From Cecembia lonarensis LW9 (GTDB lineage Bacteria; Bacteroidota; Bacteroidia; Cytophagales; Cyclobacteriaceae): a DNA stretch of 39,303 nt. The number at the start of each line of letters is the position of its first letter. The first letter of the stretch is position 1. The stretch lies in assembly GCF_000298295.1 (NCBI RefSeq), contig NZ_AMGM01000036.1, forward strand, positions 1 to 39,303, in the 5' to 3' direction. The notes beneath the pieces are model-generated. The model was not told the origin of the DNA. It did not search any database and worked only from the letters and a program-made list of their open reading frames with translations. The translations under genes and the position numbers were made by a program. Shown piece after piece: positions 16,565 to 25,864 of this stretch.

Positions 16565-17176
16565 ATGGGAAAAGACGAAAGCAAAAATTTGGTCAAAGAG
16601 CCTGATCTGAGTTATGGTAATTATACTTATGCCGATTACCTGACCTGGGATATGGAGGAGATGGTGGAGCTTATCAAAGGGAAAGTCTTTAAAAAGGCTG
16701 CAGCAGCTCCCAAAAGAATCCATCAATGGTTGACAGGTAATTTACATACTGAAATGAATTTGTTTTTGAAAGGCAAAAAATGCCAGGCTTATATTGCCCC
16801 TTTTGATGTCAGGCTTCCGGTCAATTCAAAGAAAGATGATAAAATCCCCACTGTTGTCCAGCCTGACATCTGTGTTGTTTGCGATATGGATAAGCTGGAT
16901 GATAGAGGTTGTATCGGTGCGCCGGACTTGGTGGTGGAAGTCCTTTCCCCTGGCAACAAGCAGGTTGAACTCCAGCACAAATACGAGGTCTATGAAGAAT
17001 CCGGGGTTAAGGAATATTGGCTGGTAGACCCCGAAGGACAGATTGTATTGATCTATACCTTGATTCGGGGCAAGTACCAATCTACCAGGATAATGACCAT
17101 CGGTGATACTGCCAAGTCCTCGGTTATCGAGGGATTTGAGTTGGATTTGGAGGAGTTCTTTGCTGAGATAAAATAA
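16565..17176 (+). CDS. Uma2 family (DUF820) PD-(D/E)XK nuclease-like protein, copy 2
   Basis: 203 residues, collinear without gaps with the Uma2 protein at 13174 and about 80% identical; most changes are conservative (I/V, D/E, K/R, L/M). The core IPTVVQPDICVVCD...APDLVVEVLSPGNK is unchanged at the predicted active-site positions. Intact start and stop indicate that both copies are kept. It begins about 40 bp after the terminator of permease 1. The even divergence points to an old duplication of the Uma2 gene rather than a recent copy of the whole segment. Confidence 0.88.
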   Translation: MGKDESKNLVKEPDLSYGNYTYADYLTWDMEEMVELIKGKVFKKAAAAPKRIHQWLTGNLHTEMNLFLKGKKCQAYIAPFDVRLPVNSKKDDKIPTVVQPDICVVCDMDKLDDRGCIGAPDLVVEVLSPGNKQVELQHKYEVYEESGVKEYWLVDPEGQIVLIYTLIRGKYQSTRIMTIGDTAKSSVIEGFELDLEEFFAEIK

Positions 17177-17300
17177 AATACCCCCAAAGAGGATGGAAAT
17201 TTTTAGGGATTATTCCCAATACTTGAGGTAACCCCTCTGGGTGTAGGTAATCCATTCTTTACCGTAGACCAGGTGTTGGTTTCAGAAGAATTTATCCGGT

Positions 17301-18476
17301 TCAATTGGACCTGTTCCAATATATCCTCAGGTTATTGGTGGACCTTCCTGAAGCTATCATATCCAATTTGCCATCACCGTCCAAATCTGCCATTTGTAGA
17401 TCCTCACAGGACATGCCGTTTTTATCAATCCAGTATTCCTTGGTTTGGGTAAAGTTGTTGTTTTCTGAATAGTACATTTTGATTCCCATTTCTCCGGAAT
17501 CATTTTTTGCACGCCAACCAATTACTAATTGTGACCTGCCCTGATTCAAAAAATCAGCGATGAGTATTCCATGTCCTTCTTTGATCTTATCGTCTAATAC
17601 CAACCTGGATAGGTGTTCCTTTTTAAATTTGCTATTTGAGGAAAGATAAGCCGTTACCATATTTCCATGAATGGGCTCAATACCTCCCAACATCCACCTT
17701 CCAGGTGTTAGCTGTCCCATTCTAAGTTCTCCAAAACTTTGGTCTTTGACCAGCCATTCTCCTTTAGAACTTGATTGCCATTGGTTATTTTGGAAAGTAA
17801 AAACTTTGATTCCTTCTTTTCCACCGATCAGTACGGATTCACCTTCGCCCTTCCCAAAATCAACTATTTCGAGATTATGGGTCACATGCATTTCTGTAGG
17901 AACAATCTGATGGTTCCATTTACCGGTCCAGTCTTTGGGCGGTTTGTAAGCAATGATGTTAACCCCATTTCCTTCACCCCCTTTGTTTCCAATTCCATGT
18001 AGCGGAACCATGATGAGATGGTATTCACCATTGGATGTTTTTGCCCAGCGCATGCGGTGAACGGTAGGTTCATGGTATAATTCAACAGCTTTCCACTTTT
18101 TGGTAGGATCTTCAGGCCGGACTAAATAATGTACCGAGCCTGATTTTTCTTTATCTGAAGTTTCTCCGGGATTCCATTGTGCCCCCACTACGATTTCTAC
18201 CTTTCCATCCCCATTGATATCTCTTGCTGCGATACAGACATTGTCGTATTCTGTCAGGTTTTCTATCATGACAAAGCGTTTCCAGTCTCCGTTGCGGTAC
18301 CAAACAAATTCCTTTTTATCTGCCAAAAGAATATCGGGTTTGCCGTCTCCGTCCACATCTCCTATGACAATTCCATATCCTATGGCCACATTGTTATCAA
18401 TTTCCTGGATTTCAAATTGAGGTTCAAGGGAATGCCAGGTGAAAAGAAAAGGCCATAAAATCAATAAATAGTTCAT
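17301..18476 (-). CDS. FG-GAP/VCBS repeat protein, predicted exported
   Basis: 391 residues. The N-terminus MNYLLILWPFLFTWHSL looks like a short signal or anchor segment. The body contains FG-GAP-type blades with calcium-binding loops DVDGDGKPD, DINGDGKVE and, near the C-terminus, DLDGDGKLD, so a seven-bladed integrin-like propeller is likely. Such proteins often bind carbohydrates or other proteins outside the cytoplasm; no catalytic site is visible. It is divergent from the Tat-exported FAD oxidoreductase, with about 255 bp between, and both interrupt the ABC gene series. Confidence 0.82.
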   Translation of the reverse strand: MNYLLILWPFLFTWHSLEPQFEIQEIDNNVAIGYGIVIGDVDGDGKPDILLADKKEFVWYRNGDWKRFVMIENLTEYDNVCIAARDINGDGKVEIVVGAQWNPGETSDKEKSGSVHYLVRPEDPTKKWKAVELYHEPTVHRMRWAKTSNGEYHLIMVPLHGIGNKGGEGNGVNIIAYKPPKDWTGKWNHQIVPTEMHVTHNLEIVDFGKGEGESVLIGGKEGIKVFTFQNNQWQSSSKGEWLVKDQSFGELRMGQLTPGRWMLGGIEPIHGNMVTAYLSSNSKFKKEHLSRLVLDDKIKEGHGILIADFLNQGRSQLVIGWRAKNDSGEMGIKMYYSENNNFTQTKEYWIDKNGMSCEDLQMADLDGDGKLDMIASGRSTNNLRIYWNRSN

Positions 18477-18731
18477 CTGCTGGAATTTGGGTTATAGGTA
18501 AATATAATCTATTCCCCATAGAGACACAAAGATCACAGAGGCGCACAAACAGGTACGTTTAGCCTTACCTTGTAGGCTATTTGGGATAAGCAAATTTCTC
18601 TATGACAAAAAATAAAAATAAAAACCTTAATATCTCCATTCTTGGTATTCTCTGTGCATTTTTAAAAAATTTATTTAAGAACCGGTTGATACATAATTTT
18701 TTATATTTTTAACTTTTTCCAAATCTTAGTT

Positions 18732-20456
18732 ATGAAAAGAAGAAACTTTCTGACAGGTCTGTCATTGGGTTCAGGAGCCCTAGCCCTGCAACCATTTCAA
18801 ACAATAAAAGCAGCTGAGAATTATGCTTTAGGTGAGCTCCATATTTCTGAAAATAGAAAGGTTTACCGGGCTGATATCATCATAGCTGGCGGTGGATTGG
18901 GAGGGGTCGCAGCCGCTCTGGCTGCTTTGAGAAACGGTTGTTCTGTAGTCATGACAGAAGAAACGGACTGGATAGGAGGACAAATTACCCAACAGGGAGT
19001 CCCACCGGACGAACATCCATGGATTGAAAACCATGGGGCACCGGAATCTTACAGGGCTTTCCGGACGGGTGTAAGAAACTATTACAGGAACAATTATCCA
19101 ATGACCCCTGAGGCATCCTCAAATGAATTTTTAAATCCTGGTAATGGTGCTGTTTCCCGTCTCTGCCATGAACCCAAAGTGGCTTTGGCTGTTCTGCATG
19201 CTTTTTTAGCCCCTTATGAAAGTGCAAGGAAATTGGTTTTATTGACCAATCATAAAATTAAATCAGCTGAAGTAAAAGGAAATAAAGTACAGTCCCTGAA
19301 TGCAGAGTCCTTGCAATCGGGCACAGAAATCCAACTTATTGCGCCCTATTTCGTGGATGCCACTGAATTAGGGGATTTATTGCCATTGACCCAAACAGCT
19401 TATGTCACAGGCACGGAGTCAAAAGCACAGACAGGGGAATTACATGCGCCGGAAATAGGGGACCCTGAAAACAACCAATCCTTTACGGTTTGTTATGCCA
19501 TGGATTATGTCAAAGGAGAAGATTGGACCATTGACAAGCCTGAACAATATGATTTTTGGAAAAGTTATGTGCCGGACCTTAGACAGCCTTGGCCTGGCCC
19601 TATGCTTGGGCTACATTACTCCAATCCCCAGACATTGGAACCCAAAAATCTGGGTTTTCATCCGGAAGGTTTACCAACAGGAGACATGTTGAATCTATGG
19701 CTTTATAGAAGGATTTTGGATAAGGAGAATTTCAAAACCGGTTTTTATAAAGGAGATATTACTTTGGTCAACTGGCCACAAAATGACTATATCCCAGGCA
19801 ATATTGTGGATGTCAGTCAAGATGAATTCCAAAAGCATTTCTATGGAGGAAAGCAATTAAGTTTGTCATTGTTGTATTGGTTACAGACAGAAGCCCCTAG
19901 ACCGGATGGAGGAAAAGGCTGGAAAGGACTTCGCCTCAGAAATGATGTGATGGGTACTGAGGATGGAATGGCCAAATATCCTTATGTGAGGGAATCAAGG
20001 AGAATTAAGGCTTTATTTACTGTTTTGGAGGAACATGTGGGGAAAGAGCAGCGCGCACAGGTTTCCGGTCTTTCAGGCGATGCCCTAAAAGCGGCTGAAT
20101 TTTTTGACAGTGTGGGTATTGGGTATTACCATATTGACCTGCATCCCAGTTCGAAGGGAGACAATTACATCGACTTTCCTTCTCTACCTTTCCAAATACC
20201 TTTAGGCGCACTAATACCTCAACAAATGGAAAACCTCATTCCAGCCAATAAAAACATAGGCACCACCCATATCACTAATGGCTGTTACCGGTTACATCCG
20301 GTGGAATGGAGCATAGGGGAGGCTGTAGGGATGCTCATTCCCTTTGCTATGTCCCAACATGTAAGTCCCAAAACGGTCAGGGAAGACCGACAGCTCCTGA
20401 AGGCATTCCAGGTAATGATCAGGGAACAAGGTGTTGAGACAGCGTGGCCTAAATAA
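18732..20456 (+). CDS. Tat-exported FAD-dependent oxidoreductase (FAD_oxidored family)
   Basis: 574 residues. The N-terminus KRRNFLTGLSLGSGALAL is a twin-arginine signal, so the enzyme is probably exported folded with FAD. The dinucleotide fold begins at about residue 50 (IIAGGGLGGVAAALAALRNG), followed by TEETDWIGGQITQQGVPPDEH, the hallmark of the FAD_oxidored group, and it ends with the FAD-proximal segment NIGTTHITNGCYRLHPVEWSIGEAVGM. The family oxidises unknown, often sugar-related, substrates. It has no activator element; the next gene's element begins 18 bp after its stop codon, showing that the ABC promoter is independent. Confidence 0.9.
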   Translation: MKRRNFLTGLSLGSGALALQPFQTIKAAENYALGELHISENRKVYRADIIIAGGGLGGVAAALAALRNGCSVVMTEETDWIGGQITQQGVPPDEHPWIENHGAPESYRAFRTGVRNYYRNNYPMTPEASSNEFLNPGNGAVSRLCHEPKVALAVLHAFLAPYESARKLVLLTNHKIKSAEVKGNKVQSLNAESLQSGTEIQLIAPYFVDATELGDLLPLTQTAYVTGTESKAQTGELHAPEIGDPENNQSFTVCYAMDYVKGEDWTIDKPEQYDFWKSYVPDLRQPWPGPMLGLHYSNPQTLEPKNLGFHPEGLPTGDMLNLWLYRRILDKENFKTGFYKGDITLVNWPQNDYIPGNIVDVSQDEFQKHFYGGKQLSLSLLYWLQTEAPRPDGGKGWKGLRLRNDVMGTEDGMAKYPYVRESRRIKALFTVLEEHVGKEQRAQVSGLSGDALKAAEFFDSVGIGYYHIDLHPSSKGDNYIDFPSLPFQIPLGALIPQQMENLIPANKNIGTTHITNGCYRLHPVEWSIGEAVGMLIPFAMSQHVSPKTVREDRQLLKAFQVMIREQGVETAWPK

Positions 20457-20473
20457 GACTGTTCTTTTTTTAT

Positions 20474-20499
20474 TGTCCGTCTGCGGGCAAAAGTGTACG
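20474..20499 (+). promoter_or_regulatory. Three-hexamer activator element, copy D (second permease)
   Basis: TGTCCG-TCTG-CGGGCA-AAAG-TGTACG. Same 4-bp spacers. It starts 18 bp after the FAD oxidoreductase stop codon. The -24 box begins 63 bp after its last base. Confidence 0.78.
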
Positions 20500-20561
20500 A
20501 CATTTTCCATGCCACATGCTTGAAATGGCCGATTTTTAAGCCTATCAAGCGTTTTCCATCA

Positions 20562-20577
20562 TGGCACAATGATAGAT
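20562..20577 (+). promoter_or_regulatory. Sigma-54-like promoter of the second permease
   Basis: TGGCACAATGATAGAT. The -24 half TGGCAC is the exact consensus; the -12 half is poor (AGA for TGC). Called because its place relative to copy D matches the other promoters. Confidence 0.5.
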
Positions 20578-20657
20578 ATATAATCTTTGGCTATTCAAAG
20601 CATTTGCCCTTTGGAAGCTAAACCAACGATTATTGACTATTAAAGATTGATAAGGCC

Positions 20658-23051
20658 ATGTGGAAAAACTATTTTATCGTTTCTTTAAGAAACCTAAAAA
20701 AAAGGAAACTATATGCCGGGATTAACATCCTAGGGCTTACTGTTGCGATTGTAAGCTTTTTAGCCATTGCACTTTTCATTCATCATGAGGCTACTTATGA
20801 CAGTATGTACAAAGATGCTGATCGGGTGGTCAGGTTTGTCCAAAAATTTTCTATGGGTGGTGAAGAACAGGTGGTTTCCATGACACCTTCTGCTCTCGTT
20901 CCTACTGTCATGGAAGAAATAGAGGAAGTGGAGGTAGGAACATTGGTTTTTACCTATTCCTCCGTCTTGGTGGACGCCGGAGAAGGAAATCAGGAAGAGG
21001 ACAATTTTGCTTTTGTTGATGAGAATTTTTTCGAGATTTTCGATTTAAAGCTTTTAGCTGGAGGAGAGGGGAAATTGCTTGCTGAACCCAATCAGGTGGT
21101 ACTGACCGCATCAACTGCAGGGAGGTACTTTCAAAAACCATTTGAGGCGGTGGGACAAACCATCAAAATTGATGGAGCAGATTTCCTGGTGACTGGAATT
21201 GTAGCTGATTTCCCAAGCAATAGCCACCTTAATTTTGATCTGCTGGCTTCTTTCATCACCACGAGACACGGTAAAAATCCACAATGGAGTCCTGCCAACT
21301 ATTATTCCTATGCCAGACTGACCCCTTTGGCGGATCGTGAAGTATTTGCCCGGAAGCTCGATCAAATGGTGGAAAAATATTTTGGTGAAGAAATGAGGAG
21401 TTATGGTTTTGAGGTAAAGGTGTTGTTCCAACCTTTGACATCCATTCATTTGGGCTATAGCCAGTTAAAAGAAATTAAGCCTGCGATGGATATCAAGAAT
21501 CTTTACATCTTTGGATCGGTCGCCATCCTTCTGATTTTTATCGGTATCATCAATTACGTGAATTTAGCCACAGCCGAGGCCACGGAGAGAAACAAAGAAG
21601 TTGGTCTTAGGAAGGTATTGGGGGCAGATAGACCGCAACTTTTTGGACAATTTATCTCTGAATCAATGATTTTGTCTTTCAGTGGCTTAGTTTTCAGCTT
21701 GATTATACTCTTTTTATTGAAAGGGTTTTTTGAAGGGTTTTCAGGAGTTCCTTTAATTTTTGATTTGTTGATCAGTCCATTCGGAATTTTGATCCTCTTA
21801 TTGCTGGTTCTATTGATTGGTTTTTTCTCAGGGTTTTATCCAGCTTTGATTCTGTCAGGAATGGAACCCTTAAAAGCATTGGGTAAAAAAATCACCAACC
21901 TTTCTTCAGGTGCCTGGCTTAGAAGAAGCCTGGTGGTGTTCCAGTTTTTTGTTTCCATCAGTTTATTACTGGCAACATTTATTGTCAAAAACCAGCTGGA
22001 TTACATGCAGGAAATCAACCTTGGATATGAGCGGGAGCATGTGGTCGCTTTGAAATACCATTATAATATGGGCGAAAAACTACCAGCCTTCAAAAGCGAA
22101 ATGGAAAGAACCGGAACTGCACAATCAATGAGTTTGAGTAATGCCCTACCTATTTTTATCCGGTCCGGTTATTCATTATCACCAGGAGGGGATAATGACA
22201 AGGATTTAATGATCACCGGTTTTGCGGTAGACTATGATATCGTTCAAACGCTGAATTTGAATTTGCTTGCAGGAACTGGTTTTTCAGAAAATGATGTCCA
22301 CCATACTGCAGCCTATGAGGGCAATGGGGAGTTGAATGTGATTTTAAATGAAGCAACCCTCAAGGAGTTGGGGTGGACGGTTGAAGAAAGCATTGGCAGG
22401 AAAGTTAATTTTAATGGGGTTTTATCCAATGTTAAAGGAGTGGTACAGGACTTTTACTTCAGTTCCCTTCACCATCAGGTAGGCCCATTGATCATTTTTA
22501 AGCAACCACAGGAAGCTTCGTGGATATTGGCCAAATTACCCAAAGGAAATCCTAGAGAAACGATGGCACAATTAGAACAGGTTTGGAAAGGTGTTTATCC
22601 TGATCGGCCATTTAATTATCGTTTTCTCGATGAGGAATATGCCAACATGTACCAAACAGAGCAGAATATTTCCAGAATCTTCCAGCTATTTTCCGGTATT
22701 GCCATTTTCATAGCCTGTATGGGACTCTTTGGCCTGGTTTCCTATGTAGCCCTAAGAAGAAGCAAGGAAATCAGTATCCGAAAAGTATTGGGTGCCGGTA
22801 CTGGAGATGTGCTAAAAGTGCTCTCGGCGGATTTCTTTGTCCTTTTAAGCCTCTCTGCATTTCTTTCCATAGGTTTTGGCCTTTGGTTTAGCCAAGAATG
22901 GCTATCAGGTTTTGCCTATAAATCAACAGTTTCCCCATTGGTTTATTTGCTTTCAATAGGCTTGGTAAGCTTAATCGCCCTGCTGACCATTGGTTATCGG
23001 ACGGCAATGGTATTTGTACAGAGCCCAATAAAGAACTTGAAGGAAGAATGA
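20658..23051 (+). CDS. FtsX/MacB-type ABC permease 2
   Basis: 797 residues, intact. N-terminal helix after MWKNYFIVSLRNLKKRKLYAGINILGL, then a MacB-type periplasmic domain (about 45-270), a first FtsX core with KEVGLRKVLGAD (about 310-325) and a hydrophobic block to about 410, a second periplasmic domain (about 440-660) and a second FtsX core with KEISIRKVLGAG near 710. Both halves in one chain suggest it works as a dimer partner or as a full permease unit with an ATPase dimer. Own activator element and promoter; permeases 3 and 4 follow without a visible terminator and may be in the same transcript. Confidence 0.93.
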   Translation: MWKNYFIVSLRNLKKRKLYAGINILGLTVAIVSFLAIALFIHHEATYDSMYKDADRVVRFVQKFSMGGEEQVVSMTPSALVPTVMEEIEEVEVGTLVFTYSSVLVDAGEGNQEEDNFAFVDENFFEIFDLKLLAGGEGKLLAEPNQVVLTASTAGRYFQKPFEAVGQTIKIDGADFLVTGIVADFPSNSHLNFDLLASFITTRHGKNPQWSPANYYSYARLTPLADREVFARKLDQMVEKYFGEEMRSYGFEVKVLFQPLTSIHLGYSQLKEIKPAMDIKNLYIFGSVAILLIFIGIINYVNLATAEATERNKEVGLRKVLGADRPQLFGQFISESMILSFSGLVFSLIILFLLKGFFEGFSGVPLIFDLLISPFGILILLLLVLLIGFFSGFYPALILSGMEPLKALGKKITNLSSGAWLRRSLVVFQFFVSISLLLATFIVKNQLDYMQEINLGYEREHVVALKYHYNMGEKLPAFKSEMERTGTAQSMSLSNALPIFIRSGYSLSPGGDNDKDLMITGFAVDYDIVQTLNLNLLAGTGFSENDVHHTAAYEGNGELNVILNEATLKELGWTVEESIGRKVNFNGVLSNVKGVVQDFYFSSLHHQVGPLIIFKQPQEASWILAKLPKGNPRETMAQLEQVWKGVYPDRPFNYRFLDEEYANMYQTEQNISRIFQLFSGIAIFIACMGLFGLVSYVALRRSKEISIRKVLGAGTGDVLKVLSADFFVLLSLSAFLSIGFGLWFSQEWLSGFAYKSTVSPLVYLLSIGLVSLIALLTIGYRTAMVFVQSPIKNLKEE

Positions 23052-23054
23052 TGG

Positions 23055-23102
23055 GGAGAGAAAAGAAGCAAGAAGCAAGAAACAAGAGCAAAGAAACAAT
23101 CA
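23055..23102. repeat. AGAAGCAAG-type dispersed repeat, fragment
   Basis: Purine-rich run with AGAAGCAAGAAACAAG, related to the repeats at 12896 and 30945 but without their hairpin. Lies just after permease 2. Confidence 0.5.
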
Positions 23103-23225
23103 AGTTAAGATTTGAATGTCCAATTGAAGACTGAAAAACCACTGGAAATCGTGAAAAAATCAACCATCTACTTAAGCAACTTATACTTTAAGGCATAAAA
23201 AAATAATAACCAAAATACGAATAAC

Positions 23226-25652
23226 ATGCTATCTAACTATTTGAAAATATTTATCAGGAACCTGAAAAAGAATCCAGCTTACATGTTCATTAATATTTTG
23301 GGGCTATCAGTGGGTATGGCGGCCAGTATATTGATATTTCTTTTTGTTCAGCATGAGTTGAGTTATGATAAGTACCATGAAAAATCAGATCGGATATACC
23401 GAATGTCACGCTCATTTTTCAACCAAAATGGGGAAGTAAACCTGCACCTTGGTCACTTGGCCCCATCATTTGGCCCATTGCTGAAATCAGATTTTCAACA
23501 GGATGTGGAAGAGGTGGTAAGGGTGATGAATACCAACCTGGTCCTGAAAGATGAGGATAATATATTTGAAGAAAACCGATTCTATTTTACCGATCCGGAA
23601 ATTTTCAATGTGTTTTCTTGGAGAATAGTGGAGGGAAACCCGGAAGCAGCCTTGAATTTTCCTGATGGATTGATCATTTCAGAAAGCATGGCCAGGAAAT
23701 ATTTTGGTGATGCAGATCCCATGGGTAGAACTTTGGAGTTAAAAGCAGGTCCGGTATCTGCCAATATGCAGGTCCGGGCGGTAATGGAAGACATTCCTGA
23801 AAATTCCCATTTCAAGGCAGATTTCTTGGCTTCTATGGAATTGGTAACAGATTTCTATGGTGGCTATGAGCAAATGATGAAAAATTTTGGCTCCAACAAT
23901 TTCGGTACCTACCTTTTGCTAAGGGAGGGTGTGGATATAGCTACTGTTGAAGCTCAGATTCCTGATTTCCTTAATCGGCATATTCAGGTTGGGGAGGATG
24001 GTTCTCTGCCTTCCACTTGGACAGCCCTTCATCCTTGGCTTATTACTGATATCCACTTGCATTCCAATCTGGACTCAGAATTGGAACCAAATAGCAGCAT
24101 TGAATATGTCTTTATTTATACAGCCATTGCCATTTTTATTTTGCTGATTGCCTGCGTCAACTTTATGAATTTGGCTACGGCCAGGTCTGCAAAAAGGGCC
24201 TTGGAAGTAGGTTTAAGGAAAGTGTTAGGCGCTGAGAAACAGTTGCTGATAGGTCAGTTTATGAGTGAGACCATTTTGATGACCTTGATGGCTGCAGTTA
24301 TTGCCCTGCTTTTATCTTGGCTAGCGTTGCCTGTTTTCGGTAATTTCACTGGGAAAGACCTGAGTATGAATTTACTGGAGCACCCCGACTACTTATTTGC
24401 TTTGTTAGTCTTGGTGCTATTTGTTGGGATGATTGCAGGGAGCTATCCTTCCCTTTTTCTTTCGGGATTTCAGCCGGTTAAAGTAATGAAGGGTACCTAT
24501 AAAATTTGCTCTATCCATGAAAAATTCAGATCAGCCTTGGTCATTGGCCAGTTTGCCATTTCCATCATTTTGATAGTAGCTGTCTTGGTGGTAGTCCGTC
24601 AGCTGGATTATATGAAGAATAAGGAATTGGGCTTTGAGAAGGAAAGGATTGTGGTACTTCCGGCTTATGAGGAACTGGTGGACAATTATGAAAATTTAAG
24701 ACAAAGATACTTACAACACCCCGGAATAGAATCTTTAGCTTTGGCTTCCAGGGTGCCTTCCGGAAGGTTGTTGGATGCTATGGGAACCCGTGCCGAAGTC
24801 AATGGGGACCTGACAACCATGGATATCCGGTTGGCAGATATTCATGTCAGCCACAACTTTATGGAGACCTTTGGTATTGAAATGGCTGCAGGACGGGATT
24901 TTGATTTTCAATTGGCCTCAGACAGTACTCAGGCATTCTTGCTGAATGAATCTGCTGTCAGGGCCATTGGATGGGCTTCTGCTGAGGCCGCCATAGGCAA
25001 AGCGCTACATTATGGTCCAAGGAGGGGTTATGTCATCGGAGTGGTCAAGGATTTTCATTTTGAATCCCTTCACCAACCCATCAGTCCCATGGTATTTATG
25101 ATTCCGGATACCAGGTTCAATTTGGTCGCCATCAGGTTGAAGCAAGGTTTTGAAGAAGAGTCCATTTCCTATTTGAGAGAAGAATGGATTGCCTTAAAGC
25201 CGGATTTTCCCTTCAATTATTTTACCATCGAAGATAGGTTTGAGCAGCAGTATGAAGCAGAAGAAAAAGTAGGAACAGTTTTCGGTTTCTTCGCAGGATT
25301 GGCCATTCTGATCTCTGTTTTGGGCTTATTCGGCCTTTCGGCCTATGCTACCGAGCAACGTACCAAGGAAATTGGTGTCAGAAAAGTAATGGGGGCCAGT
25401 GTCAGTAATATTGTCCTGCTTTTAGGAAAGGATTTTCTCAAGTTGGTGCTTTTCGGCTTCTTAATCGCTGTGCCTATTGCTTGGTATGGCATGAATTCCT
25501 GGTTGGATAGCTTTGCATACAGCATATCCATATCCTGGTTTGTTTTTGCCTTGGCAGGATTTATAGCGGCATTTATCGCTGCTTTGACGGTAAGTAGCCA
25601 ATCTATGCGAGCGGCAATGATCAACCCAGTGGATGCTTTTAAGGTGGAGTAG
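23226..25652 (+). CDS. FtsX/MacB-type ABC permease 3
   Basis: 808 residues, intact. It starts MLSNYLKIFIRNLKKNPAYM and has the same two-half layout, with FtsX cores marked by LEVGLRKVLGAE (near residue 325) and KEIGVRKVMGAS (near 715). The second periplasmic domain includes VIGVVKDFHFESLH, a motif shared by all five permeases. The 174 bp upstream lack a clear activator element: only a TGTCCA at 23117 and an AGGCAT at 23191 recall the pattern, at the wrong distance. Expression from the permease 2 promoter is likely. Confidence 0.93.
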   Translation: MLSNYLKIFIRNLKKNPAYMFINILGLSVGMAASILIFLFVQHELSYDKYHEKSDRIYRMSRSFFNQNGEVNLHLGHLAPSFGPLLKSDFQQDVEEVVRVMNTNLVLKDEDNIFEENRFYFTDPEIFNVFSWRIVEGNPEAALNFPDGLIISESMARKYFGDADPMGRTLELKAGPVSANMQVRAVMEDIPENSHFKADFLASMELVTDFYGGYEQMMKNFGSNNFGTYLLLREGVDIATVEAQIPDFLNRHIQVGEDGSLPSTWTALHPWLITDIHLHSNLDSELEPNSSIEYVFIYTAIAIFILLIACVNFMNLATARSAKRALEVGLRKVLGAEKQLLIGQFMSETILMTLMAAVIALLLSWLALPVFGNFTGKDLSMNLLEHPDYLFALLVLVLFVGMIAGSYPSLFLSGFQPVKVMKGTYKICSIHEKFRSALVIGQFAISIILIVAVLVVVRQLDYMKNKELGFEKERIVVLPAYEELVDNYENLRQRYLQHPGIESLALASRVPSGRLLDAMGTRAEVNGDLTTMDIRLADIHVSHNFMETFGIEMAAGRDFDFQLASDSTQAFLLNESAVRAIGWASAEAAIGKALHYGPRRGYVIGVVKDFHFESLHQPISPMVFMIPDTRFNLVAIRLKQGFEEESISYLREEWIALKPDFPFNYFTIEDRFEQQYEAEEKVGTVFGFFAGLAILISVLGLFGLSAYATEQRTKEIGVRKVMGASVSNIVLLLGKDFLKLVLFGFLIAVPIAWYGMNSWLDSFAYSISISWFVFALAGFIAAFIAALTVSSQSMRAAMINPVDAFKVE

Positions 25653-25694
25653 GGGGTTTCCTTTGAGGTTTTAAGAACTTCGAAGGTCTTTAGA

Positions 25695-25720
25695 GAAGCG
25701 AGAAGCAAGAGATAAATAGT
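25695..25720. repeat. AGAAGCGAG-type dispersed repeat, short fragment
   Basis: AGAAGCGAGAAGCAAGAG, a short relative of the repeats at 12896 and 30945, lying in the gap after permease 3. Confidence 0.4.
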
Positions 25721-25864
25721 TCGGGAATATAAAGACGGATTTCGGAAGTAGTTGGACAGTAATTTCGGGATTCTGAATAAAGAATTCGGAACATCCAAGC
25801 AACTAATTATAATAATTTTCAATCTATAGTAGGTAAACTTAACAAAGATTCATTCCAATCCACC

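Noticed and set aside
18520-18665. Dyad of CACAGAG and CTCTGTG before the FAD oxidoreductase as a promoter or mobile element.
   Set aside because: The match is short and the arms are over 100 bp apart; not enough to support a feature.
20526-20542. TGGCC followed by AAGCC as an alternative -24/-12 box before permease 2.
   Set aside because: GG and GC are one base too far apart and the distance to the element breaks the common 60-63 bp rule; TGGCAC at 20562 fits better.
25720-25800. TTCGG triplets before permease 4 as a seventh activator element.
   Set aside because: The triplets do not fit the 6-4-6-4-6 layout and no TGGCAT-like box lies 60-63 bp downstream.
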